Source: JAAYJM01 sp964499465 (GTDB lineage: Bacteria > Bacteroidota > Ignavibacteria > Kapaibacteriales > UBA2268). Taken from it: 36,385 bases of DNA. The stretch is taken from positions 1 through 36,385 of the forward strand of contig CAZCLJ010000009.1 of the NCBI GenBank assembly GCA_964499465.1, in the 5' to 3' direction. Of the stretch, positions 1 through 10,200 are shown one piece after another. The translations under genes and the position numbers were made by a program. How positions within the stretch are numbered: the stretch's first letter is position 1; each line of letters begins with the position of its first letter. The notes under the pieces are model-generated. The model was given only the letters and a program-made list of their open reading frames with translations, did not search any database and had not been told where the DNA came from.

Positions 1-95
1 TTTTTTTGGAGTGAAGTTTTTTTTTGATAAATACGAGATTTATTTCACCCCACCCTACGGGATAAGTAGAATATTAGCACCTTTAAAAATTTGCA

Positions 96-124
96 CTCCT
101 TCCCAAGTGCAACTTGGGAAGGAG
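96..124. repeat. Perfect hairpin of the CTTCCCAAG family
   Basis: A 13-bp perfect stem (96-108 with 112-124) around a GCA loop. The same hairpin recurs as the paired ends of the elements near 19209-19376 and 36060-36227. Here only one hairpin is present, so this may be a solo remnant or one end of an element cut by the window edge. The rest of 1-342 is AT-rich; I see no gene and no convincing promoter there. Confidence 0.8.
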
Positions 125-342
125 TAATAAAGTATCTATTTTTATTTTTTTGAATAAAATAGGTGAAAAAATTAAAAGATTAAAAATTTAGTATGAAAAT
201 TGCTATTGAAAAAATATTTTTTGATTAAATATTAAAAAAGTAGAAAAAAAATTAAAAAAGAATCAAATAATTTGTTATTTTTACATAATTTGAATAAATG
301 TAAAATAAATGTTAAAAAATAATTAATTATTGGTATAAAGTT

Positions 343-2034
343 ATGCAAATTCAAAATTCTAAAGTATTGATATTCGGTGGCTGGGGATTAGTCGGCTCAG
401 CAATATGCCATAAATTACTGGAGCAATCTCCAAAGCAATTAATAATAACTTCTCTTCGTTTAAGTGAGGCAGAAGAAGCGTGTGAAGCGTTAAGAAAAGA
501 ATATCCTAATCTTCCTGCTGATATGTTCGTAGCAAAAAGCGGAAATATTTTTACACGCAAACAGTGGAAAGATTTACCTTGGGCTGATGTGATTAACGAT
601 AGCGACAAAAGAAAAAGGATTATTTGCGATATTTTCGATGAACTTGACGATGATATTTTAAGCAACTCAGCTTTATATAATATTATTAATGAAGCCAAGC
701 CGGATATTGTCATTGATTGTATTAATACTGCCACATCCTTTGCCTATTTAGATATTTATAATACAACAAGAAAAGTAAAGAACGAAATAATAGATGGAAA
801 CATTTCAATTGATTCAATTGAAAAGATGATGACCAATATGTATATTCCACAACTAATTCGTCATATACAAATTTTGAATAAAGCATTAAATGACGTCAAA
901 GCAAAAATTTATCTGAAAATTGGAACTACTGGCACTGGCGGTATGGGACTAAATATTCCATACACTCATAGCGAAGAACGTCCTTCCAGAGTTTTGCTCT
1001 CAAAATCAGCAGTTGCAGGCGCCCACTCTTTACTCTTGTTCCTTATGGCAAGGACACCCGGCGGACCGCTTGTAAAAGAAATTAAGCCAGCTGCTACAAT
1101 CGCCTGGAAACGTATTGCCTACGATACCGTTATGAGAAAAGGCAGACCAATTCCATTAGTTGATATGCCTCCTGAAAATGCAAGGCAGATAAATGATAAA
1201 TTCATTTTGAACGACTATAATGGAATTTCAGATACTAATGAGAATTTCAAATCAGTATTTATTGATACCGGCGAAAATGGTATATTTTCCAAAGGCGAAT
1301 TTAGTGCTATTGGCTCGCTTGGACAGATGGAAATCGTTACTCCTGAAGAAATTGCTACCTATACTGTTTATGAACTTATGGGTGGAAATACCGGAAAAGA
1401 TATAGTGCAGGGATTAGACGCTTTCGTCCTTGGTCCTACTTATCGTGGTGGCTTCCTTTATCAAAATGCTATGAATAAAATTGAATCTCTTGAAAAAGAG
1501 AATAACGTAAGCAGTATCGCATTCGAGATGCTCGGGCCCCCAAGACTTTCTAAACTTCTGTTCGAAACACATATTTTGAGAAATATTTGCTCTTCAATGA
1601 AAGATGCTTTGAAATATAAACCGGAAGAACTTTCAGCCAAAGCTGTTAATTTAATTAATTCAAATAGTAAATTAAGAAGCGAGATGCTTTCAATCGGTTT
1701 GGTCATTCTTTTTCCAGATGGTAAGAGCTATTTAAGAGGAAAAGATATAAAAATTCCAGCTAACCTTGGTAGGAACGAAATTGATATGAATGAGGAAACA
1801 TTGAACCAGTGGTGTGAAGAGGGCTGGATTGACCTGAGAGCTTCGAGTTTTGCCAAATGGCAGAATTATATTAAAATGATAATGGAACAAACAAATTCTA
1901 TTGTCGGCGACATTACAAGTTCAAGATTTACCTATACAATTGATTACTGGAAAAATTTCGATGAAATAAATGAAGGCAAGTTAGTTGGCTGGGTTTTTGA
2001 ATATGAAGATGCCGGCTGGCGATTTAAAAGATAA
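343..2034 (+). CDS. Rossmann-fold NAD(P)-binding protein, SDR/epimerase-like, function unknown
   Basis: A 563-residue protein. The N-terminus has a dinucleotide-binding glycine motif (GxxGxxG at residues 12-18, FGGWGLVG) after a short beta strand, as in short-chain dehydrogenase/epimerase and saccharopine-dehydrogenase-like folds. A second strand-like segment, PDIVIDCINTAT near residue 125, resembles the region before an SDR active site. Near residue 200 there is a glycine-rich KIGTTGTGGMG stretch followed by Y and K residues, but no standard YxxxK. The remaining roughly 300 residues match nothing I can name. No signal peptide is visible, so it is probably cytosolic. The ATG at 343 has no Shine-Dalgarno sequence; it is the first in-frame start and lies directly before the Rossmann strand. 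The gene stands alone, upstream of the giant secreted proteins. Substrate unknown. Confidence 0.8.
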   Translation: MQIQNSKVLIFGGWGLVGSAICHKLLEQSPKQLIITSLRLSEAEEACEALRKEYPNLPADMFVAKSGNIFTRKQWKDLPWADVINDSDKRKRIICDIFDELDDDILSNSALYNIINEAKPDIVIDCINTATSFAYLDIYNTTRKVKNEIIDGNISIDSIEKMMTNMYIPQLIRHIQILNKALNDVKAKIYLKIGTTGTGGMGLNIPYTHSEERPSRVLLSKSAVAGAHSLLLFLMARTPGGPLVKEIKPAATIAWKRIAYDTVMRKGRPIPLVDMPPENARQINDKFILNDYNGISDTNENFKSVFIDTGENGIFSKGEFSAIGSLGQMEIVTPEEIATYTVYELMGGNTGKDIVQGLDAFVLGPTYRGGFLYQNAMNKIESLEKENNVSSIAFEMLGPPRLSKLLFETHILRNICSSMKDALKYKPEELSAKAVNLINSNSKLRSEMLSIGLVILFPDGKSYLRGKDIKIPANLGRNEIDMNEETLNQWCEEGWIDLRASSFAKWQNYIKMIMEQTNSIVGDITSSRFTYTIDYWKNFDEINEGKLVGWVFEYEDAGWRFKR

Positions 2035-2146
2035 AAAAATATTTTAAGAACAAAATTTTTTTTCTTAATTTCTATATTTTAAAAGTGAAAATTTTGATAA
2101 TTAAATAAATACAAAAATAAATATGGTTTTTAAATTAAATTCATTT

Positions 2147-2152
2147 AAGGAG
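2147..2152 (+). promoter_or_regulatory. Shine-Dalgarno AAGGAG that sets the start of the first giant gene
   Basis: AAGGAG lies 6 bases before the ATG at 2159. The reading frame also has an ATG at 2123, but that one has no ribosome site and would put 12 polar residues before the signal peptide, so 2159 is preferred. Confidence 0.7.
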
Positions 2153-2158
2153 TTCTCA

Positions 2159-5100
2159 ATGAAGAGATCACTACAACTCTTAACGTTAGTTTGTATTATC
2201 TTATTCACGGCAGTAATTGTTTACGCTGGTGATAAAGATAAATCAAACGATAATCCCTTAAGGAAAAGTGAGCAAAGCATTAGTGGCCCATCAGCACCTA
2301 ATAATACTTCTTTTCCTGAAGGCACATCTTCTCAGCCTGTTATTTCCACTGGCTACTATTTTGTGGACAGTGACGATGGAGTCCCACTCTCCTGGCGTCC
2401 CGTAAACGTAATTGAAGACACTAATGTCGATAGAGATTATTGGCGTCGTATTTTACCCGGACCTAGAGTGAAAGATTCTATATACTGGTATCAAAATAAT
2501 TCTGAAGGTTTAAGATTCTTCAGGAATCCAGCTTTACCCAAAACTGCAGGTAGTAGTATGTTTTCACATGGAGTAGAAAATGCAACCGATTCTACTGACG
2601 ATGCATTTGCCGGTCCTATTCCTATTAAATTTGACTTTTATTTCAATGGCATTCGTTACGATAGCTTTTATGTTTCTACTAATGGAATAATTGCCTTAAC
2701 GAACAGAAGATATTTTTACGATAATAACGGAAACAGATATATTCCAGACGGTGAAACAAGTTGCTACGACCCAATGAGTATGGATTGGTTTGCAAGAACA
2801 AGAAGCGGAGACGGTCTAACTGATGCTACTCCAGATGACTTTGGATATAAAGTTGCTGTTTGTGGTAATGCCCCAAATACTGAATTGGGAGGTATTAGAA
2901 AAAAAGGTGTTAGCGGTTCTAAAGGGTTATCATCTGCTTTTACTGCTAACCAAAAAGCAGCAGTGATTGCTCCTTTCTTTGGCGATTTGATGCTTTCTCA
3001 ATACAACCCCAAAATTTATCAGCCAGATGATTTCGGGCAGGTTTGGTACAAACGCACCCCCGATGGTAACAAACTGATTATCTATATTAAAAATGCTGCT
3101 TTAGTAAACACAATGAAAACAAAATACGGTGATTTTCCTGTTGACCCTTTAAATCTAGGTTTTACTTATGATTTAAGACCAGATGACCCAAATTTTGTTG
3201 CTGCCTCTGCTCAGGTAGTTCTTGACAGAGCTGATAGCAGTATTACAATACATTACGACAAATTCCAGGGACAAGTTGCTTTTGCTCCCGATACAGTAGT
3301 TCCAGCTCAAACGCTATTCCTTTATAATACTACTGTCGGTGTCCGCGGCTTTGCCCGACATATTAATTATCCTACCCCACTTGATCCTTCTAGTCCTAAT
3401 TATCCCTGGGCGAATACTGATTACGAGCAATATACTCATTATTTCGTCAATTTAGAGGATTCTTTAAATACTACATTCCCAAGAAGCAATCTTTCTATTA
3501 GATTTAAGCAATGGCAAAATACTTTAAAAGTAACTGAAATTAGATTTAGAATTAGAAGCGCTACTGCAGCCAGTCTTTGCTATAATGTAGCTTCACCTTT
3601 AACAGCAGCACAAGCATGGGAATATGAATTGCTTGCAGGACACGAAAGATTAGGACAACTTCAGCCAGTTGCTATGATTCAAAATTTAACGAATAATATT
3701 CAAGGTCCTCAAGGTGTGAATTATCAGCCACAGCAATTGAAATTCAAGGCAAGATTCAAAATTATCAATGAAGTTACAAGAAGAACTGTTTACGACAGAA
3801 TGGTCAGTATTGATAGTTTAACTTTGGCTACAACATTATTACCAGAGCAGGATTGCAATGGTGAGCCAAATGCACAGTATTGCTCTGCATCTGGTACTCC
3901 TATTACATTTCCCGGAGCAGCACCTGGCTTAAATGGAATACCACCTTATGGTTATGTAAAAGTAACATTTCCACCATTTGAACCAGACCCAAATCAAGCA
4001 AATCATATTGGTCGTTTGAGAGGTTTCTGCATAGCAGAACCGGTTAGTTCAGTAACCAATGAAGGACTTGGCGATTTTTGGCCATTTGACGATACAATTT
4101 CTGTTCGCTTTTTCGTAATGAAGCGTTTAACTGAATTTGGAGATGATGTGTCTCATTATCATCTTGTTTTTGACGAAGAATCTAAAAAATGGACTGCAGT
4201 TCCAAATGCTTTAAAATGGGTTAGCATTGGCTGCGAAGTAGTAGATGGCGATACCGTATCTTACATACCTTTGCCGCCACAAGGATTGTTCCAACCTTCC
4301 AATTTTGTGGATTATAATATTACTGACCCAGACTTTTCAATTGATACACTGTTAAATTCACCAACAATAATGATGAACCGTCTTTCTTTGGCTGGTAATG
4401 AACCTGCAGCATTCAAAGGTGGAGACGAATTACGTTCATTCCCAATTGATATGCGTGGAAAAGAAAATTCAGTTCTTTCTCTTTCAATCCAAAGAGCAAA
4501 GAAACAACAAGAATGGTCACGCGGCTGGGCAGACCAAATGTTAGTCGGTCCGGAACACAGAGCCGTTAAAAATGCAGATGGCTTAAAGCCATGGAAGGAT
4601 TATGCAAGAAGCGCTACAAAAGGTGGCTCTGTTGTTATAAACTTCGATGTAATTGATGTAGAATTTGCCCGCTCTGGTTATATTACAAATTTAACTACTG
4701 CTAATTGGCGCTATCATCCAAAACCTGGTGGTGGTACAGTTACTAATATGCCTGCTTATGAATTGTTCGGTGGCGGTGGTTATTTGCGTGGTTTTGCTGA
4801 AAACAACAAAGACTCAGCATTAATACCTGAAACAAATACTGTATATAATGGTTTAAGATTTGATATTTATGATGATGGTATTGATTTTGAATATAAGAGA
4901 ATATTTATTCCTTTACCAGATTTTATTACAGCTACTGATGAAGACGCAATGAATTTCAGATTCAGAATAAATGTAAATGCAACTAATCATCAAAGAGTAT
5001 CTCCTCCCTGCCCAACCTGTATTCCGGACGATGATGACCCGTTCTTTGTTGATAACATAAGAATCCTTCATCCTCTTCAATATACAGACCTTGGTTTATC

Positions 5101-6958
5101 CAAAGTAGATATCGAATGGCCTTATACTGTTGTTCCTATAAGTCAAACAGGTGCTATTCCTATTAGAGTAAAAATCAACAACAATACAAGTATTGCAGCA
5201 CCAACCTTTTTAGTTAAAGTAAAAATCTTTAAACAAGGCGATGAAAACGATTTAACAAAAGCAATTTATTGCAGGACAGAGCAGCTTCCATTCCTTTCCG
5301 GGGCAAGCGATATCGAAATTTATATGCCTAACTGGAATGCAAAAGCAGTTCAGGTCGATACAACTGAAAGCTATTTAATTGTTGCAAATCTAATTATGTT
5401 CAAGCCAGATGGAACCAAAGGCGATATGGTTGCATCTAACGATACCTGTAAATATAAATTTACTTTAAGAACAAAAGACGTATTTGCTTACGACCCTGTT
5501 GACAATCCAACCAATGATGTCCCACATCCACTATTTAGTAATATCATTGGTAGAGGTTTAAATATGTTTGGTTATAGCGATGGAGGTGCCGGAACAATAT
5601 CAGTCCCAAGTGGTGATTCTCCATATTATACCGAAGTACCTTTTGGAACCGGTGATACTCGTGGTAGCGGTTCCGGGCAAATTGGCGTTAAATTCACTTT
5701 ATTGCAAGCCGATACTATTAAAGGTTATCAGGCACTATTTGCAAATTTGAACCAGGCACCCGATTATATTGCTTTTTCAACATATAAAGACCAAAACGGA
5801 CAGCCCGGCGATTTTGTTCCAAATTCGTATATGCTTCGTAAACGTGGTATTGGAGACGGACAAAATGAAGAAATGATATTTAACCAATATGTAACGTATC
5901 AATTAGAACAACCAGTTATTTTAAATGAAGGTTCTTACTGGGTAGTAATTTCTCAGCTTGGACAAACAGGTCTTGAACTCGGTGCTTCAAAATCTCGTAT
6001 GGGATTAAGAACTACAAGTGTTTACAAGCCAGTTCGTGAAACAGATGTAACTCCAGTTGGTGCTGCCGGCTACAATATGATGGTTGACAAAGCATTCCGT
6101 AAAAAGAATGCAAGTGGTTTTATGATTAACGAAAATTACTTCATCTATGAAAACTCAATGGGAAGTGGCTCCTGGTCACAATTTATGCCTACAGTAGGTA
6201 ATCCGGGATTTGCCCACTTACATCACTTTGGTATATCTCCTATTGACGGTTCTACTGCAACTCTCTCAAGAGGCACATGGATTCCAATGTTACGTCCATA
6301 CTTTGGATTTAGACAATATGTAACTTCCTATGAATATAATCCTTGCAGTGATGATGTTATTCCAGTTTCTTTGGTTTATTTCGACGGTCAAATCCGCAAA
6401 CAAGCAGTAGAACTTTACTGGGAAACAACTTCAGAAATAAACAATTCTGGCTTCCAAATCGAAAAAAATGTTTACAATGAAAATCAATCAGAAGACTGGA
6501 AACAAATCGGATTTGTTAAGGGTTCAGGAACATCAAACTCTTCAAATCGTTACAGTTTCATCGACCAGGACGTTGCCGCTAACAATACTTATCAATATCG
6601 CTTAAGACAAGTTGATAAAGACGGTGTTGTTTCCTGCGAAAATTATTCTAAAGTTGTTACTTTACATTACGATAATATTGAAGACGTTGTCTTAGAACAA
6701 AATCTACCTAATCCATTTAGTGTCGATACTAAGATTAAATTCAGAATTCCCGAAAAGAACAGAGTTACTCTTGAAATCGTAGATATTTTTGGCAACAATG
6801 TAAAAACATTGGTCAATTCAGAATTAGCTCCAAACAGATATGAATATATTTGGGACGGTTACAATTCAAACGGTGAAATTATGTCAACCGGAACATATAT
6901 TTACAGATTAAAAGTAGGCGATAGTGTTTATTCAGGTAAAATGTCGTTTATTAGATAA
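2159..6958 (+). CDS. Giant secreted protein with T9SS type-A sorting domain (paralogue 1)
   Basis: About 1599 residues from the preferred start. The first 24 or so residues are a signal peptide (MKRS, a hydrophobic stretch, then VYAG). The long middle has no domain I recognise. It looks beta-rich, with many aromatic/Asp motifs such as STGYYFVDSDD near the N-terminus and a paired-cysteine CPTCIPDD motif. Late in the protein, ELYWETTSEINNSGF is the beta-sandwich motif common just before T9SS tails. The last 88 residues (LEQNLPNPF ... GTYIYRLKVGD ... GKMSFIR) form a FlgD-like/T9SS type-A sorting domain. It is therefore predicted to cross the outer membrane by type IX secretion and be displayed or released. 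It is followed by a hairpin and by a full-length paralogue in the same orientation. Function of the body unknown. Confidence 0.88.
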   Translation: MKRSLQLLTLVCIILFTAVIVYAGDKDKSNDNPLRKSEQSISGPSAPNNTSFPEGTSSQPVISTGYYFVDSDDGVPLSWRPVNVIEDTNVDRDYWRRILPGPRVKDSIYWYQNNSEGLRFFRNPALPKTAGSSMFSHGVENATDSTDDAFAGPIPIKFDFYFNGIRYDSFYVSTNGIIALTNRRYFYDNNGNRYIPDGETSCYDPMSMDWFARTRSGDGLTDATPDDFGYKVAVCGNAPNTELGGIRKKGVSGSKGLSSAFTANQKAAVIAPFFGDLMLSQYNPKIYQPDDFGQVWYKRTPDGNKLIIYIKNAALVNTMKTKYGDFPVDPLNLGFTYDLRPDDPNFVAASAQVVLDRADSSITIHYDKFQGQVAFAPDTVVPAQTLFLYNTTVGVRGFARHINYPTPLDPSSPNYPWANTDYEQYTHYFVNLEDSLNTTFPRSNLSIRFKQWQNTLKVTEIRFRIRSATAASLCYNVASPLTAAQAWEYELLAGHERLGQLQPVAMIQNLTNNIQGPQGVNYQPQQLKFKARFKIINEVTRRTVYDRMVSIDSLTLATTLLPEQDCNGEPNAQYCSASGTPITFPGAAPGLNGIPPYGYVKVTFPPFEPDPNQANHIGRLRGFCIAEPVSSVTNEGLGDFWPFDDTISVRFFVMKRLTEFGDDVSHYHLVFDEESKKWTAVPNALKWVSIGCEVVDGDTVSYIPLPPQGLFQPSNFVDYNITDPDFSIDTLLNSPTIMMNRLSLAGNEPAAFKGGDELRSFPIDMRGKENSVLSLSIQRAKKQQEWSRGWADQMLVGPEHRAVKNADGLKPWKDYARSATKGGSVVINFDVIDVEFARSGYITNLTTANWRYHPKPGGGTVTNMPAYELFGGGGYLRGFAENNKDSALIPETNTVYNGLRFDIYDDGIDFEYKRIFIPLPDFITATDEDAMNFRFRINVNATNHQRVSPPCPTCIPDDDDPFFVDNIRILHPLQYTDLGLSKVDIEWPYTVVPISQTGAIPIRVKINNNTSIAAPTFLVKVKIFKQGDENDLTKAIYCRTEQLPFLSGASDIEIYMPNWNAKAVQVDTTESYLIVANLIMFKPDGTKGDMVASNDTCKYKFTLRTKDVFAYDPVDNPTNDVPHPLFSNIIGRGLNMFGYSDGGAGTISVPSGDSPYYTEVPFGTGDTRGSGSGQIGVKFTLLQADTIKGYQALFANLNQAPDYIAFSTYKDQNGQPGDFVPNSYMLRKRGIGDGQNEEMIFNQYVTYQLEQPVILNEGSYWVVISQLGQTGLELGASKSRMGLRTTSVYKPVRETDVTPVGAAGYNMMVDKAFRKKNASGFMINENYFIYENSMGSGSWSQFMPTVGNPGFAHLHHFGISPIDGSTATLSRGTWIPMLRPYFGFRQYVTSYEYNPCSDDVIPVSLVYFDGQIRKQAVELYWETTSEINNSGFQIEKNVYNENQSEDWKQIGFVKGSGTSNSSNRYSFIDQDVAANNTYQYRLRQVDKDGVVSCENYSKVVTLHYDNIEDVVLEQNLPNPFSVDTKIKFRIPEKNRVTLEIVDIFGNNVKTLVNSELAPNRYEYIWDGYNSNGEIMSTGTYIYRLKVGDSVYSGKMSFIR

Positions 6959-6981
6959 TATGTTTAATGTTGTATAAATAT

Positions 6982-7029
6982 AATAGCCCCGCCTTGGATT
7001 TTATAAAAAATTGCGAGTGTGGGGCTATT
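6982..7029 (+). terminator. Hairpin after the first giant gene, possible terminator
   Basis: AATAGCCCC (6982-6990) pairs with GGGGCTATT (7021-7029) around a 30-base loop, 24 bases after the stop codon. No T-run follows; the heptamer array begins at once. A similar GGGGCT stem follows the second paralogue with a much shorter loop. Confidence 0.5.
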
Positions 7030-7104
7030 GATAATTGATAATTGATAATTGATAATTGATAATTGATAATTGATAATTGATAATTGATAATTGATAATTG
7101 ATAA
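7028..7104. repeat. Heptanucleotide tandem array (TTGATAA) x 11
   Basis: Eleven perfect back-to-back copies of the 7-mer TTGATAA occupy 77 bases between the two giant genes. Unit length and perfection suggest replication slippage. The rest of this 316-base gap (7105-7274) is A/T-rich leader with no other feature I can support, ending in a GGAG ribosome site at 7262-7265. Confidence 0.95.
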
Positions 7105-7274
7105 TGGTTACGTCAGCATTACAAGCAAAGATTTCGAGGATTAAAGAGCCAAAATTAAAAAAAAATTGAAAAAATTAAAAAAAATTCAAAAATTTTTGAG
7201 ACAATTTTTAATTTTTTGTGTTTTTATATATAGAGAGAATGTAATTTTTAAAAAACATAAATGGAGTTAAAATA

Positions 7275-10200
7275 ATGAAAAAATTATTTCTACTACTCTC
7301 ATCAATAGCTTTAATAATAATTTTATCTGGGGATTTAATTTCTGCGGATAAAGTAAAAGGAGGCACCGATGAGCTACTAAGGAGAAGTTTACTGGTTGAC
7401 CCGAATGGTTTAACAAGTTTTCCCGCTCCTTTTACTGCAAATAATAATCCGGTAACTGCACCTGCAATTTCCACCGGTTACTATTTCGTCGATAGTGATG
7501 ACGAAGCTGCCGATATGTGGCGTCCTAATCCAGAAATAGTTGATACAAATTATGAAAGAAATCTTTGGAAAAGAATAGTCGTTGGTCCTAGAACAATTGA
7601 TTCAAATTTCTGGACCCAATTCCCAGATGAAGGTTTAAGGTTCTTTCGTAATCCAGCTTCTCCTTCAGGAAACAGAAGCTATTTTTCACACGGAGTTTTA
7701 AACGCAACAGACTCAACTGACGATGCTATAGCCGGACCTATCCCAATTGGATTTAGCTTCTATTTCAATGGTATCCGCTATGACAGTTTTTATGTATCTA
7801 CAAACGGTATAATTGCTCTTACCAACAGAAGATATTTTTACGATGGAAACGGAAACAGAGCGATTCCTGATGGAAATACAGATTGTTACGACCCAATGAG
7901 TATGGATTGGTTCGTTACTTCCCGTCCAAGAGTTGGTAACGGTCTAACAGACCCGACTCCAGACGATTTCGGTTACCAGTTTTCCGTTCTTGGAGGCAAT
8001 AAACTTCCTTCAACTGGTGGAATAAGAGCTAAAGGTGGAAATCTCACGACTTTAGGTGCTGCTAATAAAGCTGCTGTAATTGCACCTTTCTTTGCAGATA
8101 TGCATCTTTCACAATCCAGAACAAATGGACAGCCAGATGATTTCGGACAAGTATGGTTCAAACGAACTGTTTCTGCTGATAAATTAATTATATATTTTGT
8201 TAATTGTGCAATTAAAGGTAATATTAATACAAGTAGAAATCCTACAACAGCTTTACCTAATCTAAGGCCTGGAGATGCTAACTTTACTGCTGCCAATGCT
8301 CAGGTCGTATTAAACCGTTTGGATAGTAGTGTTACTATTAATATGGGTGTTTTACGTGGCTCTGTTATTATTAATTCAAATAATATCGCTTTGCCCGAAA
8401 TTTTGCGTTTTAATACAACACTTGGTGTTCGTGGCTTTGCCCGTCACATTAATTATAACCAAGATACTCCTTCAGTATTACCATGGGCTGCCGAATATGA
8501 GCAATCAACTCATTACTATAGCAATTTAACGAATCCTCCTAATTTTACTTATCCTCACAATTATCTTTCCATTAGATTTAAGCAATGGAAAAATACTTTA
8601 AGAGTAGTAAGTATTGCTTACAGAGTAAGACCAGACAATCCAAGTTTAAATCTTTGCTATTCTGTAAACGTTACAGACCAGCAGGCACAGGACTATGAAA
8701 TTCTTGCAGGCGACCAAAGATTAGGTTCTATTCAGCCAGTTGCTATTATTCAAAATTTAAGTAATGATATTCAAGGACCACAAGGCGTAAATTACCAAGT
8801 CCAGCAACTTAAATTTAAAGCAAGATTCAGAATTATAAATGAAGCAACAAAGAAAATCATTTATAACCGATTATTAGATATAGATAGTATCAGTTTAGCA
8901 TTGCCAGTTCCACCAAATTCTCCAAAAGATTGCGATGGCGACCCTTATGTAAGATATACCAATGCAACAGGAGCATATCAGCAATTCCCCGGAACAAAAG
9001 GTTATAATGGAATACCACCTTATGGTTATGCAAAAGTATTCTTTTCACCATTCGACCCAAATCCAGACATTATCAATCAAATCGGTCGCTTGAAAGGATA
9101 TATTATTTCTGAGCCAATTGACCCTGTAACAAATGAACGCTTTAAAGATGAATGGCCCTTTGACGATACAACAGATTTAAAAATATTTGTAATGCGTCGC
9201 CTGAATGAATTCCAAGATGATGTTACTCAATTCCATATTGTAGATAGAATACCAATGCCATCAACACTCAAATGGGTAAACATTGAAGCAGAAGCAGCTC
9301 ACGGAGACGATTTGTCATACTTCCCGCTTCCACCAAGAGGTGAGTTTAAAGCTACAAACAATCCGGATTTTGAATTTGACGACCCGGATTTTACAACTTG
9401 GAGATTACGTTCACCAGTAATAAGAATGAATCGTATAACATTACAAGGCGCCGAGCCACCACTTTCACCGAATCCAGATGGCGATGAGCTTCGTTCATTT
9501 CCAATAGATTTAACCCAAAAGCATAATTCTGTTCTATCTCTTTCATTCCAAAGAGCTGTAAAAATGACAGATTGGCCAAGAGGTTGGAATAATAACCAAT
9601 TGATTGGTCCCGAACCAAGAACAATAATCAATGCTAATCCTTATTTGGTATGGACTAATTATAATAATTCTGCTGCTTTATATACAGATCAGATAAACGT
9701 TGAATTTGCACAACCAACCTCAAACGGAGTGCAATATATTACTAATATACCTGCAGCCCGCTGGAGAATATTACCAAAAAGAAGTTGGACTAGTACACTT
9801 TCAAACAGAACAGCATACACTTTATACGGCTCAAATGGTGGTTTACGCGGTTTTCTTGAAACCGATAAAGACTCTTCGTTGGCTTTGCCAGTATATTCAG
9901 CTACTGTAAGACAGCTAAACGGTTTAAGACCAGATGTTTATGATGATGGTTTCGATTATGATTATAAGAAAGTTTTTTTGCCAATTCCAGATGCTTACAT
10001 AAATTCTGACTATGAAGGTGCAAAGAGTTTCAGATTCCGATTAAAAGTAGAAGCAACCGAACATAAAATAAAAACAGGTTGCGTTACTTGTATTCCAGAT
10101 GATTATGATGACTTTTTAATTGATAACATTCGTATATTACGTGCAGAAACTTATACAGACTTAGAAATGGTGAAAGTAGAGCCGGTATGGCCCTATACTT

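Noticed and set aside
2044..2068. TTAAGAA/TTCTTAA hairpin after the first gene as a terminator
   Set aside because: The stem is only 7 A/T-rich pairs and the T-run is inside the loop; it is too weak to call.
7028..7104. CRISPR array
   Set aside because: The 7-base units have no spacers between them and no cas genes are present; it is a simple tandem repeat.
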